From Armigeres subalbatus (Eukaryota; Arthropoda; Insecta; Diptera; Culicidae): DNA of 64,000 nt. Where the stretch lies: NCBI RefSeq assembly GCF_024139115.2, contig NW_026943189.1, forward strand, positions 744,001-808,000. Reading direction: 5' to 3'. The translations under genes were made by a program, and so were the position numbers. The notes beneath the pieces are model-generated. The model saw nothing but the letters and a program-made list of their open reading frames with translations. It ran no database searches and was not told where the DNA came from. Of the stretch, positions 42,597-54,345 are shown one piece after another; within the stretch, counting starts at the first letter, position 1; each line of letters starts with the position of its first letter.

Positions 42597-44665
42597 AGCG
42601 TAACGCGACACCATGAGGAGCCGACTTTCAGCGAGAAATTAGGTCTGCATTCGAAAATTAGCTTTGGGGACATACAGGTGTAAAATTATCCTCACTAAAT
42701 TTCCTTTCTGATAGAATATTCATTTTTAGATTTTTCGCTTTGAATATGATGAATATAACGCGCTGCATTTCGTAACGCGACACCATCGCTGAATTGCGCT
42801 TTTTCGCATTTTGAAATGCAATTGCGTTTTTTAGCTCTGGTATACGGTTTGGAGTCTCAATTTATTCTAAGCATTTCTCGTATAGATCAACAGAAATGAG
42901 GCTGTGAATTAAAATCGCAGGAAAAAACGGAAATTATAATGAAAATAACTGAATTGATATGAACACCGCCGCGTTACGCTGATCGACAAACAGTGTCCTG
43001 CAAATGGTGTCGCGTTACGCAAGCGTGTTTATCGTTGATAGAATATGTAATTTCAGCCGATTTCGATGCGACATGTTGTATTCGACACAGAATATTATCA
43101 CATTATCTATCGTTGAATGTAGTTCGAGTTGGTGGTTACGATCTGGAGTTTCGGTTATTAAAGTTTGAGGGACTAACCGGCACAAATATAGAACTGAACC
43201 AATTCCATTCATACCACATATCTAGTTTTAGAAACAAAATAAATGGTAATGGGTTTTCCTATTCTTATATTAGTCACATCCAAGTATGACCTGGATCGGT
43301 TTTTAAGTACGTGGTCAGACGATCGATCCCTCTAGAAGTGAGTTTTTTAGATTGAAAAGTTCTATATTGTCTTTTTTCTACGTTAACCATTTTGAATGGT
43401 GATGATGGCCCAAGAAGCTTAGCAATGTTGAAGAGGAATATTTCTGTTTTTTTTCTACGTTTCTACTGGAACGTGGTCTGTTTTCAACTTTTTATTTCCA
43501 AAAATATTGGTTTACGTCTCATGTCTCAACCAATGTTTATCACAAGAACGTATGCGTCGTCCCCTGAGTGCACTACTTTAAACTACATTTTAAATCTTTA
43601 CTCTCTCATCAACACTACTCAGAAAATAAGTACTCAATTTTGAAAATAGTGTTTATGTCCAGGTGTAGAATAATTGTCTTATTATTGTATATTCATTCAG
43701 ATCAAACCGAAGATCATTAGGATGCCTGATATAATATATCTTCATTAGCGAGATTTGTAGCCCAAGGCTGGTTCGTCTCGATTAACATAACATGGAAATA
43801 TTTTTTTTTTATTTATCACTCAGCAACGCTCTGTTAACCTTTTTCGATAGGCCCTTATTCTTGCAGTGGATTGGTGAAGTTTTTGGCCTGATGCTATTCA
43901 TTATATTTTCGACTGCCGGTGACCAACACTATTAATTATTTTACCGATATTGACTGTGAAAATCTCTGCTAAAGTTCTTAAGATGGAATATCTACTCAAT
44001 TGTCGTATGCTTGCGGCATCTTCTTTGAGCGCTAACGTTCTCAGCTGTGACGATGTCGGTCAAAGAATAAAAAATGCCGAGCTAGTGAGTGAGTAAAAAC
44101 ATTACTGTGGCTCCGTAACGCTTCACGTCAAATGAGCCTTTCAAATAAACGAACCATTGTGATACTGTATCAATAAATCGAAAGCATTTTATCCCTACTA
44201 GTCGACCCGGCAGACATCGTCCTGCATAGTAGGCGAAAATGCACGTTGCGAACTCCCCATGCGGAATTCCCATACGAATCTAAATTTTAGTTTTTCACAA
44301 TTTTCTCAACTTTACTAATGATTTTCCGATTGATGAAATATCATATAAACCCGTCGGAAACTATAACGAATGTAACTGCTGAAGGAATGAATAAAATCCA
44401 TCCAGCCGTTTTCGAGTTATGCGGATACGAACACAGACCATTTCATTTTTATTATTTAGAAGATTACAGAAGCACATTCAATTCGCGTAACGCGACACCA
44501 TATTTTTGTACCTAGTGTAACTTCATGGAAAATGCTCCGATTTTGGATCTTAATACACGAAAAGAAAGCTCTTGGCGAGTACTAAGAGAATCCGAAATTT
44601 TACTTTTCCAATGTTTGTAGTTTTTGTCTAGTATTAATTATACGACTATTTTCGTAACGTGACAC
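42597..44665. repeat. Region with CGTAACGCGACACCAT motif in both orientations
   Basis: CGTAACGCGACACCAT occurs at about 42600, 42771 and 44487 in plus orientation, at 44652 with one change, and inverted as ATGGTGTCGCGTTACG at about 43003-43018; a partial CCGCGTTACGCTG lies at 42967. The text between is AT-rich without a transposase. About 44200-44460 includes CTAGTCGACCCGGCAGACAT and CCAGCCGTTTTCGAGTTATG, which look like another dispersed repeat family. The motif could be a subterminal binding site of one DNA element or several short elements inserted together. Confidence 0.6.
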
Positions 44666-45584
44666 CATTTCAATGTTACTGTTTTTAAAGTAGAAATATT
44701 TCATGTAAACTAAAATTTTCGAAGCAATACAATGTGCACACAAAAAGATCATTAGAAACTGTATTTAATTACGTATTTACCAATACATTTGCATCCAAAT
44801 AGGTGCGATAGAGCACATTTGTAAAAAAATGGTTAAAAAGTCTTTTTTCATAGTAAAAGTCTGCTAAATTTAATTGGCTATTAAACAATGTTCCCAAAAC
44901 ATTTTTCAGTGAAAGAAATGTTTTTCTTGTAATTCAATATGTATGTTTTCGTGTCCTACAGATATTGGATCCTAATTTTCAGTTTGAAATTTTGGTCCCT
45001 TGGTGTAGAAGTGCGTGGATTGCGTCATGTAAGATTTTCGTTCAATCTAAGTTTTACAAACAACCATGCGTTATCCTTTATTCCTCATGCAAGTGTGCCA
45101 TTTTACTCCACCTCAAGTGCGTTTTCCACAATTTTGAAAACCAATCTTGTATGCTTTAGAAAGTCACATGAACCTACAAATTTTGAGTGGGAGACCATTG
45201 TAATATGAAGCTAGCTTTGCAAATGCTATGCCTGCACGTTGAAATGATGCGCGATTTCGGTTTATATATTTTTTGTGTCTTGAAGCAATTTCGTTGGATT
45301 TCTACGGGAAATTCTTTTTGTTATCCATGAGACATTTTTCTGGAATTCTACCGGAAATTTTTCAAAAAAGAGAATTGTCGTTTGGACGATAGCCACTTGG
45401 CTGAATAACACGTTAATTCAGTTCAATCGAAGTTAATTGCCTATTTTCTGGATATTGGATCACCCAACTTGGACATTGATTAACTATGTTCTGAAAACTC
45501 ATATGTGAATATGACATATTCAATATGTACATTATGAAGATGATTTTGATTTGAAAAATTTATTGCAGTAAACCACTTTCCTTT

Positions 45585-45665
45585 AATGGAACTCGAACCA
45601 ACGACCCTCAGTACGCCAGACTGGTGCTTTTAACCAACTAAGCTACGAAGGATCTCCGTCGGCCT
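45585..45665 (-). repeat. tRNA-like SINE head
   Basis: Minus strand TAGCTTAGTTGGTTAAAAGC is an A-box segment, and GGTTCGAGTTCC is a B box, 40-50 bases apart as in tRNA. It could be a tRNA pseudogene, but a related head at 48050-48135 in the same wording argues for a SINE family. Confidence 0.6.
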
Positions 45666-45709
45666 TCGCAACACGTTCACACTAGGGTGAGCGTGAGTAT
45701 TTAAAAAAT

Positions 45710-45945
45710 CATTTAGCCGAACTCCATTTGGTGGAAACGGTAATTAGGATCAAAATGGTGTGGGTGAAAATATTATTTGGTCGGAAGCGACATATCGCCG
45801 AACTGGAAATTGAACGAAAAATTCGTTTGGTCGAAGTTATCATTTGGACGAACGGGTTTGCGGCCGAAAACGTCATTTGTTGAACAGGTAATATGGCCAA
45901 AAATATCGATCCGTTCGGCCAAATGACATTCTGCCCATTATGACG
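45710..45945. repeat. Degenerate short-period repeat (CATTTGGNCGAA)
   Basis: Motifs such as CCATTTGGTGGAA, ATTTGGTCGGAA, CGTTTGGTCGAAG, CATTTGGACGAA, CATTTGTTGAAC and inverse TTCGGCCAAATG recur every 20-30 bases. No coding. Confidence 0.6.
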
Positions 45946-45961
45946 GTAGGGCCAGGGGTAG

Positions 45962-46257
45962 CAGACAGAGGCCCTCCTTAGCCGTGCGGTAAGACGCGCG
46001 GCTACAAAGCAAGACCATGCTGAGGGTGGCTGGGTTCGATTCCCGGTGCCGGTCTAGGCAATTTTCGGATTGCAAATTGTCTCGACTTCCCTGGGCACAA
46101 AAGTATCATCGTGTTAGCCTCATGATATACGAATGCAAAAATGGTAACTTGGCTTAGAAACCTCGCAGTTAATAACTGTGGAAGTGCTTAATGAACACTA
46201 AGCTGCGAGGCGGCTCTGTCCCAGTGTGGGGATGTAATGCCAATAGAAGAAGAAGAA
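45962..46257 (+). mobile_element. Feilai-type SINE (copy 2, complete)
   Basis: 296 bp. A box TAGCCGTGCGGTAAGAC, B box GGTTCGATTCCC, conserved body with GGCAATTTTCGGATTG and GTTAGCCTCATGATATACGA, 3' part GAGGCGGCTCTGTCCC, tail GAAGAAGAAGAA. GCCAGGGGTAG is duplicated at 45951-45961 and 46258-46268. Confidence 0.9.
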
Positions 46258-46449
46258 GCCAGGGGTAGACATTAACTTAAAAATGAAATGAATGAATCTT
46301 TTGTCTATGTTGTTGAATTTACCTAATACTGTGATTGGTCAACTCGGGGATGTATATCGGACATGTTCTGCCCATAATGGAATTTTTTCTAACCTGTCTT
46401 GGGATTATCCGTTCTTCTGGAACCGGATATAAGGGAGTATATCCCGTGA

Positions 46450-47195
46450 TGGCGAAATTGAAAAGGCTGCGTTGAGCAATGTGTTTGCACGGTAATTACT
46501 ACAATCCAGCTTGTCACCGTTTGTGTAGATGGGCGCACGACACCTTTCATCAACTCCTGCAGCAGAACATTATCCTCCCTGGTGATACCGGTTTTGGTGA
46601 TTCTTCAGCGCAGTGCCCTAGCCAGTGCCTCGCCACCGTGTGTACGTTGCTCTCCTGGTAGTTGTTATTTTACCCCAAGGGCTTCAGCCGTCCAATACTG
46701 GATTTCTTGGAGATGCGGAGCTGAAAAACGTAAGTCGGGCCCGCGTGCTCCCTTTTTCGTCACGTTACCGCCATCGGTTTGTGCCATATTGTCATTCAGC
46801 GCACTTCATAGAGCTGTCAGGCTGTGACACGTAGAAAGTACGTGAACGGTTTGTTATAGAACTTCGTACCTTATCAGCACGGTACACTGCCCAGGATCGC
46901 ATACTTGTCCCAGAAAATCCAGCAAGGATGGGACTGATATGCGATCATGAGCAACACAGTTGCTCGATTTATGTGTTGGCGCTTTTTGCTCGGGAAAACC
47001 GAGTTATGTCTGTTCCGCGCTCGTCTGTATCGTGCCTCATTCGCCCTCGTGCTGGATTGCAACAATTTTTCCCATGCTGAATTCTTCTCCTACTCTAACT
47101 GCTCACATTCGTCGCCATACCAGTCGATTCTCTGATCCTGGGACATCGTTTCAAATGCAGTGGTTGCGCTGCTATCAATCCAATTTAGCCTTTGC
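46450..47195 (-). pseudogene. RTE-like LINE fragment, decayed
   Basis: In reverse it matches text of the minus-strand RTE-like LINE: TACAATCCAGCTTGTCACCG (compare 25898), GCCAGTGCCTCGCCACCGTG (compare 26010), and CGAGTTATGTCTGTTCCGCG (compare 26418). It covers the endonuclease/reverse-transcriptase linker with deletions and many stops. Confidence 0.75.
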
Positions 47196-47774
47196 TAGAG
47201 GCTAGAGGGCTAGAAAGCTTGGGGTGTCCTTGACAGGATCTTTGACTGGTAACTGATACAACTCTATCACGGCATGCTTGTATAAAGCCTATGCTGTACG
47301 AACTTTCACGACTCTAACATAGCCGTCACGTCCGGGCGACACCGCTTCGACACGACCCAAGTTCCACTCTAAAGATTGAAGGCCTTTTTGCTTGAGTAGG
47401 ACCATGGATCCCACTTTCACTTCATCGCAAATACGCTGCTCTTTGGATCGTTGATGACCAACGTTTTCAGAAGTCCTGGATATTGCGCCAACGTGATGCT
47501 CGGCATTGCTGTGCTCACGTTGAGTATAGGGAATCCCCGATCAGAAAGTGGCCACAATTCAGGCTATCTAAGTCTTGTGAATTGCTTGAAAGTGGCGAGA
47601 CTAGGCAAGAGTTCACGTAGTTTTGAACCGACGTTGTAGTTAAATTATGTTGGTGTATTCGGCTGTGTAGTTTCAGTACTATACCAGTACGATATTTTTA
47701 TGTACGTCCCTACGTTTCGGCATCTTAGTACCATCTTCAGGGACTATTTAGGGTTCTATGAAGTGGTACTTTTT

Positions 47775-47970
47775 GGGTCTCTAGTAGCCTTGCAAGCAAA
47801 GGCGTGGGATTGCCAATCCGGAGATGGCGAGTTCGATTCTCGGTCCGGTCTAGGATGTTTTCGGGTTGGAAACTTTCTCGACAACCTGGTGTATCCATTG
47901 TATTTGCCACACAAGATACATACTCATGCAATGGTGGGCATAGAAAAGCTTTCAATTAATAACTGAGGAA
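47775..47970 (+). mobile_element. tRNA-derived SINE (second type)
   Basis: CTCTAGTAGCCTTGCAAGCA, B box AGTTCGATTCTC, then GGTCTAGGATGTTTTCGGGT and a tail AACTGAGGAAATGCTAATAG. Related to Feilai-type copies in layout but clearly different in sequence. Confidence 0.65.
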
Positions 47971-48049
47971 ATGCTAATAGAATTACTATGTCTGAAACTT
48001 GATTATGCATATGTACAACATGTGATAGATTTAGTTCGGAAAAGGTACT

Positions 48050-48175
48050 GGAGGGTAACCACCCCTTCGGTGGGGTTTGATCCCACGACCCCAGTTCGCA
48101 TGACAGGTGCTTTCCCTACTAAGCTACGAAGGACCTCCGTCGTCCACCGCAGCTTAGCGGGTACTGATTAAACCA
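48050..48175 (-). repeat. tRNA-like SINE head
   Basis: Minus strand: CGGAGGTCCTTCGTAGCTTA, TAGGGAAAGCACCTGTCATG, then GGGTCGTGGGATCAAACCCC. Same family as 45585-45665. Confidence 0.55.
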
Positions 48176-49255
48176 AATTCCCAGCACCAGGTACCAGCCG
48201 ATCTCTCGTAATACATTTTCAGAACTAACTCTCTCATATGTATTTTTGAACACATGCCAAACAAGTAGGATGAGTATTTAGTATTGTCCGGCTCCTACAC
48301 ACTTGCTTCATCAGCAACGGCGCTCAATGAAGTAGGGTAAACGGCAAAAATTTTTGTCTTATGGTTGTCAGCAGCAGAGTTGGTCGTCTGAGCAGCGTGC
48401 TAAGATGGAGCGAGTGAACAATGAACCATGAAAGGTGATTTATTGCTGGAGGCAGAATAGGTGCTCGAGTATCTGAAGAGTATGACATCTTGAGCAGTCG
48501 TCCAACGAGCCATAGTAAACCAAAAATTTCCTAAAAAGGTTTGAGTGTCTTGAACGAGGACTGCAGCTTCCTGTCGTTAGTAGTTCACAACCATTCACAA
48601 CTTCTCCGGAGAATTCCGTGCCTTGGGCAGAACGAATGAGCGACGATTTCAGTAAGCAGACTACTTCGGATGGCTACAAGAAATTTATATCAAGACATCC
48701 TTTTGCGTTTCGAGCGTTTCGCAGAAATGAAATAAATAATTTACATTCCGTTGGTCAATTTGGGTTACCGTAAAGCTTTTCATTTGCCGTGCTTCTATTC
48801 TTGAACGCAACAAACTTGGCTAAGTAAGTACACCAGGAGAAATTCCGGAACGGAAAACCTTGAAACGGCGCAAATCTTCATCAAGCACGTGATCAAAGTT
48901 GTAAAAAAAGGGTGGGTAGGGTTTGAAAATTGTCTTTTTCGGTATTATGTAATTTGTAAAAAAAGGAATGTACTGTACCTCTCACAAAAAAAAACAACTC
49001 TTCCGCTCATTTTGGTCGCAACGGAAAATACGCGCCAGATAGTCGCCTAAGAAAAACATACCTCCAGATAAAAAAGCTACTTCGATATTTTTTAAAATTT
49101 GGCCGCCACGTGATGCATCCTTGCGGTGAATTCTTGGATAACACGTGCTATTTGTACTGCTTTGGAAAATTATCATGAAAGGTGTAATTTTGTTGCAAGG
49201 CACAATAACGTCAAAAAAATCATACTGTCGACCAGCCTACTTTGATCGATCTTAG

Positions 49256-49672
49256 TTTTTGCCTTTCTCGTACAACAAAGTTGTACCGAAAGGCTATCAT
49301 TTCACTAAAAAATCGAACTTTTTATAGAATTCTCGGAGACCCATGATGTTATATACCAATCGACTCAGCTCGTCGAACTGAACAAATGTCTGTCTGTCCG
49401 TGTGTATGTGTGTGTGTGTGTGTGCACACGAAAACCAAAAAACATTAGCCACTTTTTCATATAGTAATTCTTAACCGATTTTCTCGCAACAAGTTGCATT
49501 CGACAGGGGACAAAGCCTTGTTGATCACTATTGAATTTGATATCGATCGACCATTGCGTTTAAAAGTTATTAAGAAAATGGAATGGAATCGAATAAGCGC
49601 CATATAAGGTTGGTATCTTGGCTAAATGCGAGAAAGGCAGTATCACCGCTCGGTGAATTAAGTTGGGTTTTT
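49256..49672. mobile_element. Family A terminal-repeat element (copy at 49 kb)
   Basis: Starts TTTTTGCCTTTCTCGTACAA, has GGAGACCCATGATGTTATAT and a (TG)n run at about 49402-49424, and ends GCGAGAAAGGCAGTATCACC...AAGTTGGGTTTTT. Copy 1 of the host element reads straight through this point (GATCGATC...TTTCCTTACAAAAACCG in reverse), giving the empty site. Confidence 0.82.
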
Positions 49673-49800
49673 TCCTTACGAAAACCGTTTTTATTTTTAA
49701 TATATTTTTATGTATTAATTTTTTAGGGATACTTTGTATGGACCACATTTAGAACTCCTAAATGCACATCTTTTTGTTGAAGACCCATGGACCTATCTCG

Positions 49801-50226
49801 TTTATTTATCAAGTTATAGTCGTTTTTCGATTAAAAACATATTTTTTTCAAAATGAAATAAAACGCTTTAAACAAAAAACGCTCTCTCAGTTTTCCCACC
49901 ATAAACGCAGAAAAGTGCGAGTTTTCGAATAGAACCCATAGATTGAAAATCGGTTTTCTACATTTTGAAAAATACGCATATGAAAAAAACATGTTTTTCA
50001 TTCAAAAACTCGATTTATTTATCAAGTTATAGTCGTTTTTCGATTAAAAACATATTTTTTTCAAAATGAAATAAAACGCTTTAAACAAAAAACGCTCTCT
50101 CAGTTTTCCCACCATAAACGCAGAAAAGTGCGAGTTTTCGAATAGAACCCATAGATTGAAAATCGGTTTTCTACATTTTGAAAAATACGCATATGAAAAA
50201 AACATGTTTTTCATTCAAAAACTCGA
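49801..50226. repeat. Perfect 213-bp tandem duplication
   Basis: 49801-50013 and 50014-50226 read identically, starting TTTATTTATCAAGTTATAGT and ending TTCAAAAACTCGA. Copy 1 of the host element has this segment once. Either a recent duplication or an assembly effect. Confidence 0.88.
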
Positions 50227-50519
50227 TTTTTTTTTTGTTATAAGAGATAGATCCATAGTTCTTTAACAAAAAAGTGCTCGGAACAAAGCTTATGCGAGAA
50301 ATGAATGTATAAAAAGATATGTGAAGAATACTGATTTTTAGGGGCCGCCCTAGCGTATTTATTGAAAAAGCTCATAACTTGGGAGCCATAAGTGATAGAG
50401 AAATGGTTTCTTCGGCAAAGTTGCTCAAAACTAATTGCTCTTTCCCAAAGACACTATATATCTAAAACTAATAGTTTTGGCGCAAACATTTTTGTCTTGC
50501 TAGATTCGACTCTGGGACC

Positions 50520-50945
50520 ATTGTGCAGTGGAGGAATCGAGCCAACACTCCATAGCACATGCGTCTAGACGATTGACGTTGCTAACCGCACGGCCATGTA
50601 ACCCACAGCTTCTTGAGCTTGAGCTGCATCCGTAGTTGCTACTCCATTATGACAAAGTCCGCTATTATATTTCACAGAGAATCATAAGATGTTTGCTTGG
50701 GACTAGGATTCATCTTCAAACGAGCTTTTTTTTTCGTTTATTCACTAGTATACTGCCTGTCTGTAACCGCACATTTGTCCATCTTTGCTGGGTTTCCTAT
50801 TCAAACAAATATTCGATTGCAGGCAGTATAGATAATAGAAGATCAGACCATACAGATTAGAAGAACGGAATGTGCCTGGGATTGAACCAACGACCTCCTG
50901 TGTATGACACAGAAGCAGTAGCCATATGACTACCAAATCCGTTCT
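50520..50945 (-). mobile_element. tRNA-derived SINE sequences, composite
   Basis: Minus strand from 50940: GGATTTGGTAGTCATATGGC, GGTCGTTGGTTCAATCCCAG, the same head as the retroposon at 38114-38733. CCGTAGTTGCTACTCCATTA at 50630 matches 38150 in that element. A second tRNA-like head, GGCCGTGCGGTTAGCAACG with GGCTCGATTCCTCC (50600-50525), adjoins. Confidence 0.65.
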
Positions 50946-51455
50946 TTAAGTTTTCTCAGCTTCCTTCCAGAAAAAAAAATAACACACCATAGATCGTGTT
51001 CCGATTTTAGCGAATATTTAAAGCTCAGGCACACTTGTTCCTACCGATATAGTGCAAGATCATCGATGTTTTATAAGAAAATTATAAAGGTCGGATCAAA
51101 TATGAATTCCTTCCTTTGTCATGTTGGTCTTTGAATAACGAAGGGGGTGGTGAATAAAAAATAAATGAATAAGTCGATAAAATCGTAAAACTCATCAGTT
51201 TTCTAAAATAATTTTCTGGGGAAGCTCAATACTTTATTAATTTTTTTCAATCATATTTCCCCTCTTAGATAACATAATAAAGTTACAAAAAAATCGAGGT
51301 GGGCGGTGACAGAAGAAAAAAATAATATTTGTTTCGACGAAATTGAAAATCCACCACTCACCAAAAATATTTGAAACGTAACAGTAAAGACAATACCAAA
51401 TCAAGAACGTGAATACAAATTTAAACTAACTGAACCTTTACAATGCATTGTTTCT
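50946..51455. other. No gene recognised
   Basis: AT-rich spacer between SINE sequence and the 3' tail of the R1-clade LINE. No repeats or frames of note. Confidence 0.4.
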
Positions 51456-51881
51456 TTTTTTTTTTTTGAGCAAGTGTAAACGGAAATTTGCATCCAGACA
51501 CCTGAGGAGATTAACTCAGGTAGTGTGGGGATGGGTATGTTACCCGACCCACTAAAACCAAAACCCTTTCGCCAGTCCGTACCCCCGGCCCGCAATTAAG
51601 CAATACATCAGACTATTGAGAACGCTCACGCCTATGCTAACGCACTTGACGTTAATACACATCGACTTCAAGGGTGGTAACCTCACCACCCGTCGATCGC
51701 AAGCTATGATAGTAACCTAGCGGTCCGTATCATAATCTCACGTTGGAGACGAGCACCCCGACAACAACCACCGCGCATGAACCGCAATGACCTCTATATC
51801 TACATACGGAGGTCCCCGCAGCCCAACCGCGACATGTTGGTTGTCGGGGTGAGCAAAGTGTTCACTGCATCACAGGTGCCC

Positions 51882-53723
51882 TTACTGCATTCGTTGGTTT
51901 TGTTCAAGACGCCACCACCGCTGCAGTTTCGACATAATCTGTTGAGATGCTGTATTCACCGCATTCCATATAACTTCCTCCCGGCACATCCTGTCGACGA
52001 GGTTGTCCAGGGTTGTATCCATACCGCTAACAAGCAGCATGACATTGCGTTCTACCTCGAATCGCGGGCATGCGAACATCACATGCTCTGCCGATTCTAT
52101 CTCACCTACGCATTCAGGACACTCCGCAGAATCTGCGAAGCCAAACCTGTGTAGGAATTTTCTAAAGCAGCCATGTTCAGACAACACCTGTGTTAGGTGG
52201 AAGTTGACTTGACCATGCTTCCTATCAACCCAGTTGGACACATCCGGAATCAGTCTGTGGGTCCAACGACCTTTGACTGCGGTGCTCGCGACACGTAGGC
52301 ACATCAGCCGGTGTACTCTGATCAGTTTCTTTACATTGTACTCGGCCTTTAGTGCTACGGCCCATGCCGGTACGCCATAGCGGATGATAGACAATGCTAC
52401 GCCCGCTATCAACCTACGCACTTGGCCATGCACCGCCGATCTGTTGGACATCATTCGTGATAAAGATTTTATCGCCAATGAAGCCCGCTGACATACATAA
52501 TCGACGTGGCTCGTAAAATTGAGCTTATCGTCGACCATCACGCCCAGATGCTTAAGAGACCTCACGGAGTTAACTGTGCAGGTCCCTACTCTTATCCTCG
52601 CTTGCTGCAACCCATGACGGTTATGCACCACCACGACTTCCGTCTTGTGGTGTGCAAGGGACAACCGCCTCGAGTTGAGCCATTCCTCCACTCTGCCAAT
52701 CGCGTATGAAGCCTTCAGTTCGACTTCGTCGAGAGTGTCTCCTGTTGTCTCTAGCATTATGTCATCCGCGAAGCTTTCTATTTTCACACCGGCCGGGAGA
52801 CTTAAGCGTAATACTCCGTCGTACATAATATTCCACAGAACCGGTCCGAGGATCGACCCCTGTGGAACACCCGCAGACACTACGATCGACTTTTGACCAG
52901 CATCCGTGTCGTATATCAGCACTCTATTCTGAAAATAACTTTTCAGTATCCTGCACAGGTAATCCGGAACTCTCAATCGGTGCAGGGAGTCAGCAATAGC
53001 TACCCAGTTAGCATTGTAAAACGCATTTTCTACATCAAGTGTAATCAATGCGCAGTACCTAATACCTCGCCTGTTCAAACCTCTCGCTATCTTGGCCGTA
53101 TCCGTTACCGATCGAATTGCTTCGACGGTGGAACGACCTTTACGGAAGCCATACTGCAGTTGTTTGTTGTTTGATAGCCCACCAGTACGCTCGGTATAGG
53201 TCGACAATCTGTTCAGAATAACCCTCTCAATCAGCTTACCAGCTCCGTCGAGCAGGCAAATCGGTCTGTATGCCGAAGGTTCTCCCGGGGATTTCCCAGG
53301 CTTGGGCAATAGCACCAATTTCTGTCGTTTCCAACGATCTGGAAAGTTTCCTTCATCCAGACAACGGTGGAGGCAGCTCCTGAGCATATTTGGAGCGGCA
53401 AGAATCGCGTGTTTAAGGGCCAGGTTCGGAATACCATCCGGACCCGGCGCCTTATTGAGCTTAAAACCTCTTGCGGTTTCGATAAGCTCTTCGATAGTCA
53501 CTAACGGGACCACGTCAACCGACCCATACGGTGTATCAGGCCAGTCTGGTGAATCATGCTTCGGGAACAGCCCTTCAACGATCCTAGCTAACATCTCCGG
53601 AGATCTCTCAGGAGGTGTGCTATTTGTTTTAGCCATCACTATCCTGTAAGCATCCCCCCATGGAGTGTTGTTTGCCATACTGCACAGCCTTTCAAAGCAT
53701 GCTCTTTTACTACACTTTATTTC
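51882..53723 (-). pseudogene. R1-clade pol: reverse transcriptase and C-terminal domain, one stop upstream
   Basis: Open for over 600 codons to the TGA/stop at 51882. Motifs: LNKAPGPDGIPNLALK, YRPICLLDGAGKLIERVILN, LQYGFRKGRSTVEAI, ALITLDVENAFYNANW, AGVPQGSILGPVLWNIMYDG, FADDIMLE (catalytic Asp-Asp intact), HLGVMVDDKLNF, then KGRWTHRLIPDVSNWVDRKH, HGCFRKFLHRFG and a CPEC...H cysteine-histidine motif. Directly upstream a single TAA (53724-53726) interrupts the same frame, which continues as RRTFQTASRALN and the endonuclease C-terminus to about 54130. Otherwise uninterrupted, so this is a young copy. Reading from 53678 gives 598 residues. Start codon choice is meaningless for a truncated LINE. 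Confidence 0.88.
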
Positions 53724-54345
53724 TTAGTTTAGAGCTCTGCTTGCTGTCTGGAATGTCCGGCGTCTATCAAGTCGATCAACTTCGTTTCTTGCACGTCGTA
53801 GTCTTCTTTTGGCTTTAAGGCAAGATCTACGAAGTTCAGCTATCGCGTCAGTCCACCAGTACGCTGGTTTGCGGTTCCCATATGGCTTACACTTCCTTGA
53901 CATAGCCATGTCGCAAGCTCGTGTGAAAACATCGGTCAACTCGTCACCATTAAGGTTCAAGGTCCGATTTTCCCACTGTAGTGATTCAATCAGCAGTTCT
54001 CGATCGAACTGTAAGGTGCGCCATCCTTGGTCAGCACCTCTGAGCTTTCTCGTAGCTCTAGATCCAGTGGGGGTATAGCTAACCATAAAATGAAGTTCCT
54101 GATAGTCACTAGCTGTATACCCTTCATGTACTCTCCAATGTGTGTGTGTTTTGTGAATATCGAAGTTGATTGTTATTCCACTGCCGTAAATTGTATCATT
54201 ATCGTCGTGTATTTCATCAAAAAATTGTTTCGTGCGCATCGTAGTATAGATTAATGAAATAACATCATTATTCCGCCAAAAAATATCGCAGCGTAAAAGC
54301 ATTTCGTTCTGATAAAGCTAAATTGCCGCTGTGAATTCGTTAAAC

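Larger units (their letters stand above)
47228..48785 (-). pseudogene. BEL/Pao retrotransposon integrase relic
   Basis: In order on the minus strand: GTEFSGE near 48630 (integrase core around the DNGT motif), NCGHFLIGDSLYS near 47540, and LKQKGLQSLEWNLGRVEAVS with PGRDGYVRVV near 47400-47310. HFLIG and LGRV...PG-DG are characteristic of BEL/Pao integrase C-termini. Frameshifts and stops are many, and two SINE pieces (47775-47970, 48050-48175) lie in the middle. Confidence 0.7.
48790..50515. mobile_element. Long-inverted-repeat DNA element, copy 2
   Basis: 48802-49085 repeats 12433-12695 (GCAACAAACTTGGCTAAGTA, GGTACACCAGGAG-type text, TCTTTTTCGGNAT). The right arm, 49690-50515, is the inverse of 11192-11960 and ends CTGGGACCATTGTGCAGTG, the inverse of the terminus of copy 1. 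Compared with copy 1 the left arm is lost, but the right arm is longer. A family A element (49256-49672) and a 213-bp tandem duplication alter it. No transposase. Confidence 0.75.
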
